DNA from: Streptomyces longwoodensis
Lineage (GTDB): Bacteria; Actinomycetota; Actinomycetes; Streptomycetales; Streptomycetaceae
Reading direction: 5' to 3'
DNA: 64,000 nt
Assembly (NCBI RefSeq): GCF_001514125.1
Contig: NZ_KQ948550.1
Span: forward strand, 1 to 64,000
The first letter of the stretch is position 1; the number at the start of each line of letters is the position of its first letter. The notes under the pieces are model-generated. The model ran no database searches and was not told where the DNA came from. It was given only the letters and a program-made list of their open reading frames with translations. Shown here one piece after another: positions 52,670 through 61,872 of this stretch. Position numbers and translations under genes: made by a program.

Positions 52670-54194
52670 CGTCCCCGGCGCGGAAGGTGCTGCCCGCGTC
52701 CTGCTGGTAGGGAGCGCCCTGCCACTGCGCGAAGTCCAGGACCCGGCTCGGGTCGAGCGCGACGAACGTCCACGGCCCGACGTAGGTGTTGTCGTGCCAG
52801 CGGTTGTGCTGCTGGAGCGTGACGGCCCGGGCCACCCCCTCGCCCTTGTACGGCGACCAGTCCGGGTAGGTGCCGTAGTTGGCCAGCACCGCCATGCGGT
52901 CGCACTTGACCGTGCAGTCGACGACCGACTTGTCCAGTTCGAAGCGGTTGTCGTGGATGTCCACCCGCTGGGTCTTCCACCGGCAGTCCGCGTACAGCGG
53001 CGCCGACGCGATCGCCGGCCGGGCGCAGCGGGACGTCTTGCCCACCAGCAGCGTGCAGTCGCCGGAGGAGGTGTTGGCCGGGCTGTTGCAGAACCGGTCG
53101 GCGTTCTCCCACAGGGTGATGCCGGACCAGTTGTCCTCCAGCGTGTTGCGGTAGACGTCGATCCTGTCGGTGCGGGCCTTGACCCGCGGTTCGCCGCCCG
53201 ACTCGGACAGGTAGACCGTCGCGAACGGGAAGCTGTCGCCGCGGTCGGCGTAACCGCGGCCCTCGACCCAGTTGTTGCGCCGGACGACGTTGTCGCGGAT
53301 CACCGCGTTGTAGCTCGTCTCGTAGATCAGCGCGGCCCCGTCGTTGGACTCCAGCACGTTGCGCTCGATGCGGAAGTCGTTGTTGTTGGTGTCGGCCCAC
53401 AGCCCGGCCCCGCGGTTGTCGTGCACCCAGTTGCCGCGCACGTCGGCGCCGTCGACGGCCCAGAACTTCACGCCGCCGGTGCAGCCGCAGCCCGGCCGCT
53501 TCTTCTCCCAGTCGCCGGTGTTGTTTCCCGTGATCTCGTTGCCCTCGACCAGCAGCCCGGTGATGCGGCCGCCGGACTTGTAGGCGTTCAAGCCGTACTG
53601 GCCGTTGTCGCGCAGGCAGTTGGCGCGCACCCGCTGGCGGGCGCCGGCCATCAGCCCCGCACCGGAGTTGTCGCGGATCACCGAGTGCTCGATCTCCCAC
53701 CCGTCGGCCGAGTCGTGGTTGACCACGCCCTCGTCGTGCGGCGCGACGAAGCCCCGCACGGTCAGGTACCGCAGGGTGACGTCACGCGCGGTGCCGCCGA
53801 ACGCGTACTGGTTGGTCTTCCGGCCGTCGAGCACCGCACCCGGCGCGCCCAGGTAGGTGTCGCCCTCCTTGGGGATCACCTGGGCGTAGCGGTCGGCCTC
53901 GAGGCGGTGCGTGCCGGAGCGCAGCCAGAACGTCGTGTGCGGCGGGCTCTTGGCGGTCTTCGCCGCCAGGTCGCCCGGCACCGCGGGGTCGACGGTCACC
54001 GCGCCCGCGGGCGCCGTCGCCGGCCCGGCCCCCGGGTGCGCGCACACCCGGGCCACGGACGCGGCGGACGGCGCGGCAGCGGTCGGCCCCGGCCGCTGCG
54101 TGCTCGCCGTGCTGGTGTCACAGCCGGCCACCGCCAGCAGGACCAGCGCCGACGCCACCGCGGGCCACCCCCGGGCCCGCCCCTTGATCCCCAC
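52662..54194 (-). CDS. Parallel beta-helix lipoprotein
   Basis: This 510-residue protein has a lipoprotein signal (LLAVAGC, C25), a short linker, and a right-handed parallel beta-helix made of repeated NxhxxN-type coils such as IEHSVIRDNSGAGL, VRGNWVHDNRGAGL and IERNVLESNDGAAL. The fold is typical of polysaccharide lyases, epimerases and acetylhydrolases. No catalytic residues can be named from sequence alone. Anchored outside the cell within this operon, it may trim or modify the polymer. GTG 54194 follows GGGGGG. Confidence 0.86.
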   Translation of the reverse strand: MGIKGRARGWPAVASALVLLAVAGCDTSTASTQRPGPTAAAPSAASVARVCAHPGAGPATAPAGAVTVDPAVPGDLAAKTAKSPPHTTFWLRSGTHRLEADRYAQVIPKEGDTYLGAPGAVLDGRKTNQYAFGGTARDVTLRYLTVRGFVAPHDEGVVNHDSADGWEIEHSVIRDNSGAGLMAGARQRVRANCLRDNGQYGLNAYKSGGRITGLLVEGNEITGNNTGDWEKKRPGCGCTGGVKFWAVDGADVRGNWVHDNRGAGLWADTNNNDFRIERNVLESNDGAALIYETSYNAVIRDNVVRRNNWVEGRGYADRGDSFPFATVYLSESGGEPRVKARTDRIDVYRNTLEDNWSGITLWENADRFCNSPANTSSGDCTLLVGKTSRCARPAIASAPLYADCRWKTQRVDIHDNRFELDKSVVDCTVKCDRMAVLANYGTYPDWSPYKGEGVARAVTLQQHNRWHDNTYVGPWTFVALDPSRVLDFAQWQGAPYQQDAGSTFRAGDGG

Positions 54195-54202
54195 GCGCCC
54201 CC

Positions 54203-56164
54203 CTAGCCGCGGAACGTCAGTACGGTCGTGAACCCGCGCGTGCCGTCGGCGGAGCCGGTGCCGAGCAGCGTGGTGGCGGGTTCCTTGCGGCCGAAGCCGG
54301 CCGAGTACCAGCCCAGCGGCGGGTCGCTCTCACCCCGGTGCGCCGCCCAGGCCAGCTGACCGGGCAGGTCGAGCACCGCGGAGCGGTCCTCGCCGTCGCA
54401 CATCCAGGTGAGCAGGGCCCGGTGGCCCGTCAGCTCCGCCGTGACCGCGGGGCCGAGGTGGAACGCCAGGCGCACGGCCCGGCGGTCGCCGCTCAGCTCG
54501 TCGACGATCGTCAGCTCCCGCCGCTGCGGCGCCAGTTCGACCCGGCGGCGGTGCACGGACGGCCGGTAGCCGTCGTGCTCGGCGCTCCAGCGGTCCGCGT
54601 CCGCGGCCAGCACCCGGCTGCGCGCCTGCCGGGTCCACAGGAACGGCCCGCCGGAGACGGACTGGTCGGTGCCGTCGACCTCCAGGGTGTTGTGGCCGAG
54701 GGTGGAGCGGAAGTACCGCCGCCACTCGGGCTGTCCGTGGTAGCAGTACGTCCCCGGGTCGGCGAGCACGTCCACCCCGTCGTGCCGGACCTCCACCGAC
54801 AGGGCGTCGGCGTGCGCGTGCGCGGCGATGGACAGGAACCCGTGCGGGCCGCCGTCGCAGCGGCACCAGATCTCACCCCGGTCCCGCTCCGGGCTGCGCA
54901 GGATCGTCAGGCCCGCGTCGGCGAAGTGGGCCGGCCGCCGGTCCGGGCGGGCCACCGCGCTGCCCCGGCCCGGGTAGGGCCGCACCAGCGCGGCCAGCAG
55001 CGGCGTGCGCACGTCGGTGCCGGTCACCGCGGGCCACCAGGGCAGCCGGCCGAACACGGCGTCCCCGGTGGACAGCAGCGAGCCCCAGCGGTCGGTGCCC
55101 GCACCGTCCACGACCAGGCCGTACCCGTCGTCCGCGTCGCCCTGCCGGGGCGGCCGCAGCCGGCGGTCCACGACGGCCGCGAGCGCGTCGGTCATCCGCA
55201 GCAGCACCCGCCGGACCGACGCCGGCACCGGCACGCCCGCGGCGTCCGCCTCGGCCACCGCGGCCAGGCCCAGCTCCAGCACCAGACCGTGGTACTCGGT
55301 GGCCAGTTCCCGGTTGAGCCCGGAGGCGAAGGTGTTGGCGCGCAGCTGCCGCTCCAGCGACCGCAGCGCGTCGGCGCGCCAGCGCGGCGAGGACGGGAAC
55401 CAGGCGAACGCGCAGGCCGCGGCGAACTGCCCGGCGGCCTCGGCGACGACGTGGTTGTTGGCCGAGGACCCCCGGCTGGGGAAGGCGGCCAGCCAGCGCT
55501 GGTGGTGCCAGATCTGGTGCAGCGCCACCGGGTTGTCCTCGAACAGCGCGGCCGCGCCCGGCCAGCCGTCCAGCAGGCGGCGCACCCACACCCAGGACAG
55601 CAGCCGGATGCCCAGCTCGATCCCGCTGACCCAGTGCACCCCGCGCAGCGGCGGGTTGGCCGTCCACCACGACCGCAGGTGCGCGGCCACCCGCTCGGCG
55701 TACCGCTCGTCGCCCGTGACGGCGTAGGCCGCGGCGAGCACGGTCAGGTACTGGTGCCGGGACGGCTCCCAGATCTGCTTGACGTCCCCGATCGCCTCCT
55801 CGTCCCGGTACGGCACGTCGAAGGCGTAGCCGCCCGGGGCCCGGCGCCCGGTCTTCGGGTCGTACGACCAGTCCGGGTCGATCAGGTCGTCGCGGTCCAC
55901 GCCGAAGAAGACGGCGTGCCCGGCCATCAGCCGGTCGGCCTCGGCGAGGAGCCGCTTCACGGCGTCCGGCGGCACCTCGGCGAGCGTCCCCGCGGGCAGC
56001 ACGGCGGTGAACCGCACGCCGGTCACGCGCGGGCCGTCCGGCGGCGGCGCCGCGCGCCAGCGCCGCCTGCGCAGCGTGTCGCCCACCCGGCCGCCGACCT
56101 CCGTCGGCCCCATCCGGGACAGCCGCCGCAGGTACCAGCCCGCGCCCATCGACGCCCGGGTCAT
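54203..56164 (-). CDS. Heparinase II/III family protein
   Basis: This 653-residue protein has an (alpha/alpha) toroid (about 60-370; SRHQYLTVLAAAYAVTG, GSSANNHVVAEAAGQ) and a C-terminal beta-sandwich typical of heparinase II/III (about 410-640; AHAHADALSVEV, DPGTYCYHG, GHNTLEVDGTDQ). Known members eliminate at uronic acids. No signal peptide is evident, so it may act inside or be secreted otherwise. ATG 56164 overlaps the upstream stop. A lyase inside a synthesis operon often trims or releases the polymer. Confidence 0.92.
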   Translation of the reverse strand: MTRASMGAGWYLRRLSRMGPTEVGGRVGDTLRRRRWRAAPPPDGPRVTGVRFTAVLPAGTLAEVPPDAVKRLLAEADRLMAGHAVFFGVDRDDLIDPDWSYDPKTGRRAPGGYAFDVPYRDEEAIGDVKQIWEPSRHQYLTVLAAAYAVTGDERYAERVAAHLRSWWTANPPLRGVHWVSGIELGIRLLSWVWVRRLLDGWPGAAALFEDNPVALHQIWHHQRWLAAFPSRGSSANNHVVAEAAGQFAAACAFAWFPSSPRWRADALRSLERQLRANTFASGLNRELATEYHGLVLELGLAAVAEADAAGVPVPASVRRVLLRMTDALAAVVDRRLRPPRQGDADDGYGLVVDGAGTDRWGSLLSTGDAVFGRLPWWPAVTGTDVRTPLLAALVRPYPGRGSAVARPDRRPAHFADAGLTILRSPERDRGEIWCRCDGGPHGFLSIAAHAHADALSVEVRHDGVDVLADPGTYCYHGQPEWRRYFRSTLGHNTLEVDGTDQSVSGGPFLWTRQARSRVLAADADRWSAEHDGYRPSVHRRRVELAPQRRELTIVDELSGDRRAVRLAFHLGPAVTAELTGHRALLTWMCDGEDRSAVLDLPGQLAWAAHRGESDPPLGWYSAGFGRKEPATTLLGTGSADGTRGFTTVLTFRG

Positions 56165-58365
56165 CGCGCCCCCGCCAGCGTCACCGGCGCGCCGCCGACC
56201 AGGCTGGCCCGCACGGCGAGGGTGGCCGCCGTGGTGGCGACCAGCGACTCCAGCGGCACCGGCATCGGCCCGCCGGTGCGCACCGCCCGGACGAACGCGG
56301 CCAGTTCGGCGTTCTGGCCCTTGTCCCGGGCCTTGGGCAGCCGGGAGCTGACCCACCGCTTGGGGCCGTACACCGAGGCCCGCACGAAGTCGTCCAGGCG
56401 CAGCGCGCGCCCGTCCGCGATCAGGTCCAGCGTCTCCTTCGGGAAGCCGGACGGGCCCGAGGTGACGTAGCTGATGGTGGCGGTGGAGCCGTCCGGGTAG
56501 CGCAGCACGACCTGGAGGTCGTCGTTGCCGGACGGCGCGGTCGCCCACACCGACACCGGGTCGGCGTCCAGCAGCCAGCTCGCCGTGTCGATGAAGTGCC
56601 CGCCCTCGCCGACGAACCGGGTGCCCTCGGAGCCCTCCTGGAGGTACCAGCTGCCGTGGTCGAGGCGGCCCGCGTTGACCAGGTAGCGCAGGGCGGCCGG
56701 GCCGGTCCGGGTGCCGAACCGCCGCCGGGCGTCGTGCAGCAGGGGCGCGAACCGGCGGTTGAAGCCCACCTGGAGCCGGTCGTTGCCGGACTCCTCCACC
56801 GCCGCGACCACGTCGGCCAGTTCGTCCTCGGTGAGGGCGAGGGGCTTCTCCACGAACACGGCCTTGCCGGCCAGCAGCGCCCTGCGCGTCAGCCCGGCGT
56901 GCGAGCTGTGCCGGGTGACGACGAACACCGCGTCGACGGACGGGTCGCCGAGCACCGCGTCGAGGTCGGTGGTCGCGTGGGCGAAGCCGAACTTGCGCTG
57001 CGCGTTGGCCGCGGACAGCGCCGTCGTGGTGACGACCGTGGACAGCTCGACGCCCTCGCGCCGCGCCAGGTGCGGCAGCAGCATCGACGACGCGTAGTTC
57101 CCGGCGCCGACGAACGCCAGCCGTACCGGCGCCCCGGCCGCCCGGGCGGGCGCGGACGCCGTGCCGCCGGTCCGCCGCACCGCGGGCACGGCCACCGACG
57201 GGGCCTGCGCCGCCCCGGCCTCCGTCCCCTGCTCCTGCTCCTGCTCGGGGTAGCGGAACAGCACCGCCACGGCCTTCAGTTCGCCGTCCTTCAGCCGCTG
57301 GTACGTCGGCACCGCGTCCTCGAAGTCGGCGACGTGGGACACCAGCGGCTCCACGTCGACGCTGCCGCGCGCGACGAGGTCGAGGAAGCACGCCAGGTTG
57401 CGGCGCTCGGTCCAGCGCACGTAGCCGATCGGGTAGTCCCGCCCCTGGAGTTCGTACTCCGGGTCGTAGCGGCCGGGCCCGTAGCTGCGGGAGAAGCGGA
57501 CGTCGAGTTCCTTCTCGTAGTAGGCGTTCCACGGCAGGTCCAGGCGGCACTTGCCGATGTCGACGACCCGGCCGCGGTCCCGGCACAGCCGGGCGGCCAG
57601 CTCCACCGGCTGGTTGCTGCCGCCGCCCGCGGCCAGGTACACCTGGTCCACGCCGTGCCCGCCGGTGAGTTCGGCGACGGCGACCTCCACCGCCGCCGAA
57701 CCGGGGTCGCCGCAGGCCGCCGCGCCCAGCCGCTCGGCCAGCTCGCAGCGCGCCGGGTCGGGGTCGGCCCCGACCACCCGCACCCCCGAGGCGGCCAGCA
57801 GCTGCACCACCAGCTGGCCGATCAGGCCCAGCCCGATGACCAGCGCCACCTCGCCCAGGTGCGACTCGCCCTGGCGCACGCCCTGCAGCGCGATCGACCC
57901 GACCGTGCCGAACGCGGCGTGCCGCGGCGCGAGTCCGTCCGGCACCGGGGTGTAGAGGTTCTTCGGCACCCAGTTCAGCTCGGCGTGCAGCGCGTGCTCG
58001 TTGCCGGCGCAGGCCACCAGGTCGCCGACCTTCACGTCGTCGATCCCGGCGCCCACCTGCTCCACCACCCCGCACAGCGAGTAGCCCAGCGGCGTGTACG
58101 AGTCGAGCTTGCCCATCACCTTGCGGTAGGTGGCGGGCAGCCCGTTGGTGGCGACGCTCTGCGCGACCTTGGCCACCTGGTCCGGCCGGGAGCGGGCCTT
58201 GCCCAGCATCGACATCCCGGCCTCGGAGACCTTCATCAGCTCGGTCCCGGTGGAGATCAGCGAGTAGGAGGTCCGCACCAGCACCCCGCCCGGCTTGCAG
58301 CCCGGCACCGGCACGTCCAGGAGCGCCAGCTCGCCGCTCTTGTAGTTCTGTACTACCTGTTTCAC
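56161..58365 (-). CDS. Fused zinc alcohol dehydrogenase / Gfo-Idh-MocA oxidoreductase
   Basis: This 734-residue bi-domain enzyme has an N-terminal medium-chain dehydrogenase (about 1-360; VIGLGLIGQLVVQLL nucleotide site near 180) and a C-terminal Gfo/Idh/MocA domain (about 415-730; LAFVGAGNYASSML and VFVEKPLALTEDE). The linker is Gln/Glu- and Ala/Pro-rich. The same fusion occurs next to heparinase and AsnB genes in other polysaccharide clusters as I recall; it may oxidise a sugar nucleotide twice, for example toward a uronate. GTG 58365 follows AGAGGAC. Its order with the lyase supports a shared pathway. Confidence 0.9.
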   Translation of the reverse strand: MKQVVQNYKSGELALLDVPVPGCKPGGVLVRTSYSLISTGTELMKVSEAGMSMLGKARSRPDQVAKVAQSVATNGLPATYRKVMGKLDSYTPLGYSLCGVVEQVGAGIDDVKVGDLVACAGNEHALHAELNWVPKNLYTPVPDGLAPRHAAFGTVGSIALQGVRQGESHLGEVALVIGLGLIGQLVVQLLAASGVRVVGADPDPARCELAERLGAAACGDPGSAAVEVAVAELTGGHGVDQVYLAAGGGSNQPVELAARLCRDRGRVVDIGKCRLDLPWNAYYEKELDVRFSRSYGPGRYDPEYELQGRDYPIGYVRWTERRNLACFLDLVARGSVDVEPLVSHVADFEDAVPTYQRLKDGELKAVAVLFRYPEQEQEQGTEAGAAQAPSVAVPAVRRTGGTASAPARAAGAPVRLAFVGAGNYASSMLLPHLARREGVELSTVVTTTALSAANAQRKFGFAHATTDLDAVLGDPSVDAVFVVTRHSSHAGLTRRALLAGKAVFVEKPLALTEDELADVVAAVEESGNDRLQVGFNRRFAPLLHDARRRFGTRTGPAALRYLVNAGRLDHGSWYLQEGSEGTRFVGEGGHFIDTASWLLDADPVSVWATAPSGNDDLQVVLRYPDGSTATISYVTSGPSGFPKETLDLIADGRALRLDDFVRASVYGPKRWVSSRLPKARDKGQNAELAAFVRAVRTGGPMPVPLESLVATTAATLAVRASLVGGAPVTLAGAR

Positions 58366-58381
58366 CGAAGTCCTCTTGTCT

Positions 58382-60316
58382 CTACGCCGTCGCGGGGGAG
58401 TCCTGGCCGGACCCGGAGGTCGCGCCGCGGTACCAGTACTCGAGGGTCAGCACGTGCCACAGATGCTTGGAGAAGTCCCGCTGCCCGGCGGCGTCCTCGG
58501 CGACCATCCGCCGCAGCGCGTCCCGGCGCAGGAACCCGGACCGCACGAGCAGGCCGTCCTCGACCACCTCGCGCACCAGCGGCGACAGGTCCCGGCTCAT
58601 CCAGGCCCGCAGCGGGGCGCTGAACAGGCCCTTGGGCCGGTAGACGATCTCCCGCGGCAGGACCGAGGTGGCCGCCTCCTTCAGGACCGCCTTGCCCTGC
58701 CGCCCGGCGATCTTGCGCGCCCCGGGCACCGCGAACGCGGCCCTGACCACCTCGACGTCCACGTACGGCACCCGCACCTCGGTCGACGCGGCCATGCTGG
58801 AGCGGTCCGTGTACGCGAGGTTCAGGCCCGGCAGGAACATCCGGGCGTCGGCCAGGCACATGCGGTTCACGAAGTCGTCGAGGTCGTTGTCCTCGTAGAC
58901 GTCCGCGTGCTCGGTCAGCACGTCGTCGACCGTGCCGGCCAGGCCGGGGTCGATCAGGCCGAGCAGGTCGCCCCGGTCGTACATGGTGTAGCTGCGCCGG
59001 AACGCCGTCTCCTCCGGCAGGTCCGCGAAGGACAGGAACCGCTTGGCGAACCGCACCGAGCGGTACCCGCGGCGGCTGGTCGCCACCGGCAGCCGGTCGA
59101 CCACCGCGGCCGCCCCGCGCCGCAGGGGCCCGGGGACGCGCTGGTAGCGCAGCGCGATCAGGTTGGCCAGGTGCTTGCGGTACCCGGCGAACAGCTCGTC
59201 GGCGCCCATCCCCGACAGCATCACCTTGACCCCGGCCTCCCGGGCGGCCGAGCAGATCAGGAACGTGTTGATCGCGGCCGGGTCGCCGATCGGCTCGTCC
59301 AGGTGGTACGTCATCCGCGGCAGCAGGTCGAGCACGTCCGGGGCGATCTCGATCTCGTGCAGGTCCACGCCGAACCGCTCGGCCACCTGCCGGGCGTAGC
59401 GCAGGTCGTCCGGCATCGCCTCGAACCGGGCGTCCTCCGCGCGGAAGCCGATCGTGTACGCCGAGATCCCGGGCCGCCCGCGGGCCGCCAGCGCGGTCAG
59501 GTAACTGGAGTCCAGCCCGCCGGACAGGAACGTGGCCACGGGCACGTCGGACAGCAGGTGCCGCCGGGTCGACTCCTCGATCACCGCCGCCAGGTCCGGC
59601 AGGTCCCCGTCCAGGGCCCGCTGCCGCCCCTCGGCGGCGACGTCCCGCAGGTTCCAGAACCGGCCCCGCTCGACCCGCCCGTCCGGCCGGCACCGCAGCC
59701 AGCTGCCGGGCGGCAGCTTCTCCGCCTCGCGGAACGCGCACCGCGAGTCCGGCACCCAGTAGTACAGCAGCGACGCCACCAGCGCCGCGTGGTCCACGTC
59801 CAGCGACCCGCCGGTCACCGCGGCGAGCGCCTTCAGCTCCGAGGCGAACACCAGGCCCTCGCCGCGCCGCAGCAGGAACAGCGGCTTGATGCCGAGCTGG
59901 TCGCGGGCCAGGACCAGCTCACCGGTGCGCTCGTCGAACACCCCGAGCGCGAACATGCCGCGCAGCCGGGGCAGGCAGTCCGTGCCCCAGCGCCGCCACG
60001 CCTCCAGCAGCACCTCGGTGTCCGAGGTCCCGCGGAAGCGCACCCCGGCGCCCTCCAGCTCGGCCCGCAGTTCCGGCGCGTTGTACAGCTCGCCGTTGTA
60101 CGTCAGGACGAGGCCGTCCTTGGCCATCGGCTGGGCGCCGGTGTCGGACAGGTCGATGATGGCCAGCCGCCGGTGCCCGAGGTGCACCTCGCCGTCCCCG
60201 GCCGGGTGGCTGTACCGGCCGGCCCCGTCCGGGCCGCGGTGGGCCAGGACGTCGGTGAGCCGGTCGGTCACGGCCTTCCCGTCCGGCCACCGGTACGTGC
60301 CTGCGATGCCACACAT
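58382..60316 (-). CDS. AsnB-type glutamine-dependent amidotransferase
   Basis: This 644-residue asparagine-synthetase-like enzyme has Ntn nucleophile Cys2 (MCGIAGTYRW), YNGELYN, and the synthetase PP-loop SGGLDSS (265-271). In polysaccharide operons such enzymes often amidate a uronic-acid carboxyl instead of making asparagine; that fits the lyase and oxidoreductase here, but is inference. AGGAGG lies ten bases before ATG 60316. It starts 2 bp after the Wzz-like gene. Confidence 0.91.
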   Translation of the reverse strand: MCGIAGTYRWPDGKAVTDRLTDVLAHRGPDGAGRYSHPAGDGEVHLGHRRLAIIDLSDTGAQPMAKDGLVLTYNGELYNAPELRAELEGAGVRFRGTSDTEVLLEAWRRWGTDCLPRLRGMFALGVFDERTGELVLARDQLGIKPLFLLRRGEGLVFASELKALAAVTGGSLDVDHAALVASLLYYWVPDSRCAFREAEKLPPGSWLRCRPDGRVERGRFWNLRDVAAEGRQRALDGDLPDLAAVIEESTRRHLLSDVPVATFLSGGLDSSYLTALAARGRPGISAYTIGFRAEDARFEAMPDDLRYARQVAERFGVDLHEIEIAPDVLDLLPRMTYHLDEPIGDPAAINTFLICSAAREAGVKVMLSGMGADELFAGYRKHLANLIALRYQRVPGPLRRGAAAVVDRLPVATSRRGYRSVRFAKRFLSFADLPEETAFRRSYTMYDRGDLLGLIDPGLAGTVDDVLTEHADVYEDNDLDDFVNRMCLADARMFLPGLNLAYTDRSSMAASTEVRVPYVDVEVVRAAFAVPGARKIAGRQGKAVLKEAATSVLPREIVYRPKGLFSAPLRAWMSRDLSPLVREVVEDGLLVRSGFLRRDALRRMVAEDAAGQRDFSKHLWHVLTLEYWYRGATSGSGQDSPATA

Positions 60317-60318
60317 GA

Positions 60319-61872
60319 TTACCGAGCCTCCTGGTCGCTGTCCGGGACCCCCGCGGCCCACATCGGCCGGCGCTCCGCGCGCCGCAGGCCGTCCCCCACC
60401 GCCTGGACGGCGTGCGGGGCGCCCGCGCCGTTCTGCCGGGCCGGCCGTTCGCCCTGGCCGCGCAGCGCGGTGTGCAGCCCGTCCCACAGGGTGCCGTCGG
60501 TGCGGTCCTTCGGGTCGGGGTCGATCAGCACCACGCCGACCACCGGGATGCGCTGGTCGGCGAGTTGCCGGGCCACGGTGTGCAGCCAGGCGGCGCTGCC
60601 GTGGCCGGCCCGCACGACCAGCACGGTCCGCGTGCCGAGGTGGCGCAGGTCCGTCCACGCGGTGCCGGGCGCCACCGAGCCGACGCCGATCAGGCGCTCC
60701 TGGGGCGCGGCGGCCGGGACGCGCTCGCCGCCGACCACGGCCGGGTCGCCCGGCTTGGTGCGGCGGCCGCGCAACTGGGTGCCCGGCAGCCCGTCGACGA
60801 GGGTCACCGGGCCGTCCGCGGCGACCTCCCGGGCCAGGTCCACGGCGATCGTGGTCGCGGGGCGCGCACAGCCCAGCTCCAGCAGCGACACCGGTTCCGC
60901 GGACCCGCGCACCGTGCGGGCCAGGGACGTGGTGAGCCGGGCCCGGGCCGTGCGGACCCGCCGACGCTGCCACGGCCACGTCGAGCGCAGCGGCAGCTCC
61001 GCGACGACCGAGGCGCCGAGGTGCGCGGCGATGTCCCGGCGCAGCACGGGACGGTCCGCGACCACCGTGCCGACGGCGGCCACCGCGAGCCCCAGCACGA
61101 GGCCGAGGACGAGGCCGATCACGCCGTTCGTGGCGGCGGACCTGGGCAGTGAGTGCCGTACCGCGCGCGGGTCGTCCACGATCTGGGTGCGCGCCACCAG
61201 CTGGGGCGTGCCCACCCGGGCCTCCGCGGCGCGCTGGGCGAAGTCGGCGATGCGCGAGGTGAGTTCGGCGCGGCGGGCGAAGAGCGTCTCCAGGTTCGCG
61301 GCCGCCTTCGGGCCGGTCTCCTCGGAGCCGTCCCCGATCGCCTTGTTGACCTGGGCGAGTTCGCCCTGGAGCCGGTCGCGCTGGTCGAGCAGGCTCTTGG
61401 CCTCGGCGTCGGCGGCCTGCTGCATCCGGCGCACGTGGTCGGCGACGAACGCGTCGGCCAGCGCCTTGGCGCGCGCCTCGGCGTCGGCGTCGCTGTCGCC
61501 GGTCACCGTGATCTGGAGCAGGTTGTTGGTCAGGCCCAGGCCGCTGTAGTCCTTCAGGAAGTCCTCCGGCGCCTCGGAGGACCTCAGGGTCCGCAGGGCC
61601 TGCTCGGCGATGCGCGTGGTCTGCAGCAGCGCCGCGTCGGTGCGGATCAGCGTCCCGGGGTCGTTCGGCTGGTCCTCCTGGTGCGCGACCAGGACCTTGG
61701 TCACCGCGGTCGGCGGGGGCGGCAGCAGGACCGCGACCGCCACACCCAGCAGCAGCCCCAGCAGGGCCGCCGAGCTCCACAGCCGGCGGCGCCTGCGCAC
61801 CGCCACCACCAGGGACTGCAGGTCCAGCAGCGGGGTGGGGGCCGGCGACTGGGGGGTCGTACTCGTTCTCAC
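60319..61872 (-). CDS. Wzz-like protein with degenerate BY-kinase-type domain
   Basis: This 517-residue chain-length-determinant-like protein has a TM helix (about 31-51), a coiled extracytoplasmic region (55-240), a second TM helix (about 247-271), and a C-terminal cytoplasmic ATPase-like domain (about 300-490). The P-loop position reads LELGCARPATT (331-341) with no GK(S/T), and the A' position VTLVDGLPG (356-364) lacks the usual Asp pair, so ATP use is unlikely. GTG 61872 overlaps the second Wzz gene by 4 bp. It probably guides polymer length or export. Confidence 0.85.
   Translation of the reverse strand: MRTSTTPQSPAPTPLLDLQSLVVAVRRRRRLWSSAALLGLLLGVAVAVLLPPPPTAVTKVLVAHQEDQPNDPGTLIRTDAALLQTTRIAEQALRTLRSSEAPEDFLKDYSGLGLTNNLLQITVTGDSDADAEARAKALADAFVADHVRRMQQAADAEAKSLLDQRDRLQGELAQVNKAIGDGSEETGPKAAANLETLFARRAELTSRIADFAQRAAEARVGTPQLVARTQIVDDPRAVRHSLPRSAATNGVIGLVLGLVLGLAVAAVGTVVADRPVLRRDIAAHLGASVVAELPLRSTWPWQRRRVRTARARLTTSLARTVRGSAEPVSLLELGCARPATTIAVDLAREVAADGPVTLVDGLPGTQLRGRRTKPGDPAVVGGERVPAAAPQERLIGVGSVAPGTAWTDLRHLGTRTVLVVRAGHGSAAWLHTVARQLADQRIPVVGVVLIDPDPKDRTDGTLWDGLHTALRGQGERPARQNGAGAPHAVQAVGDGLRRAERRPMWAAGVPDSDQEAR

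Noticed and set aside
54203..58075. A 1290-codon minus-strand frame joining the heparinase-like gene to upstream sequence
   Set aside because: Only the part from ATG 56164 has coding character; the upstream part is an out-of-frame reading of the dehydrogenase fusion gene.
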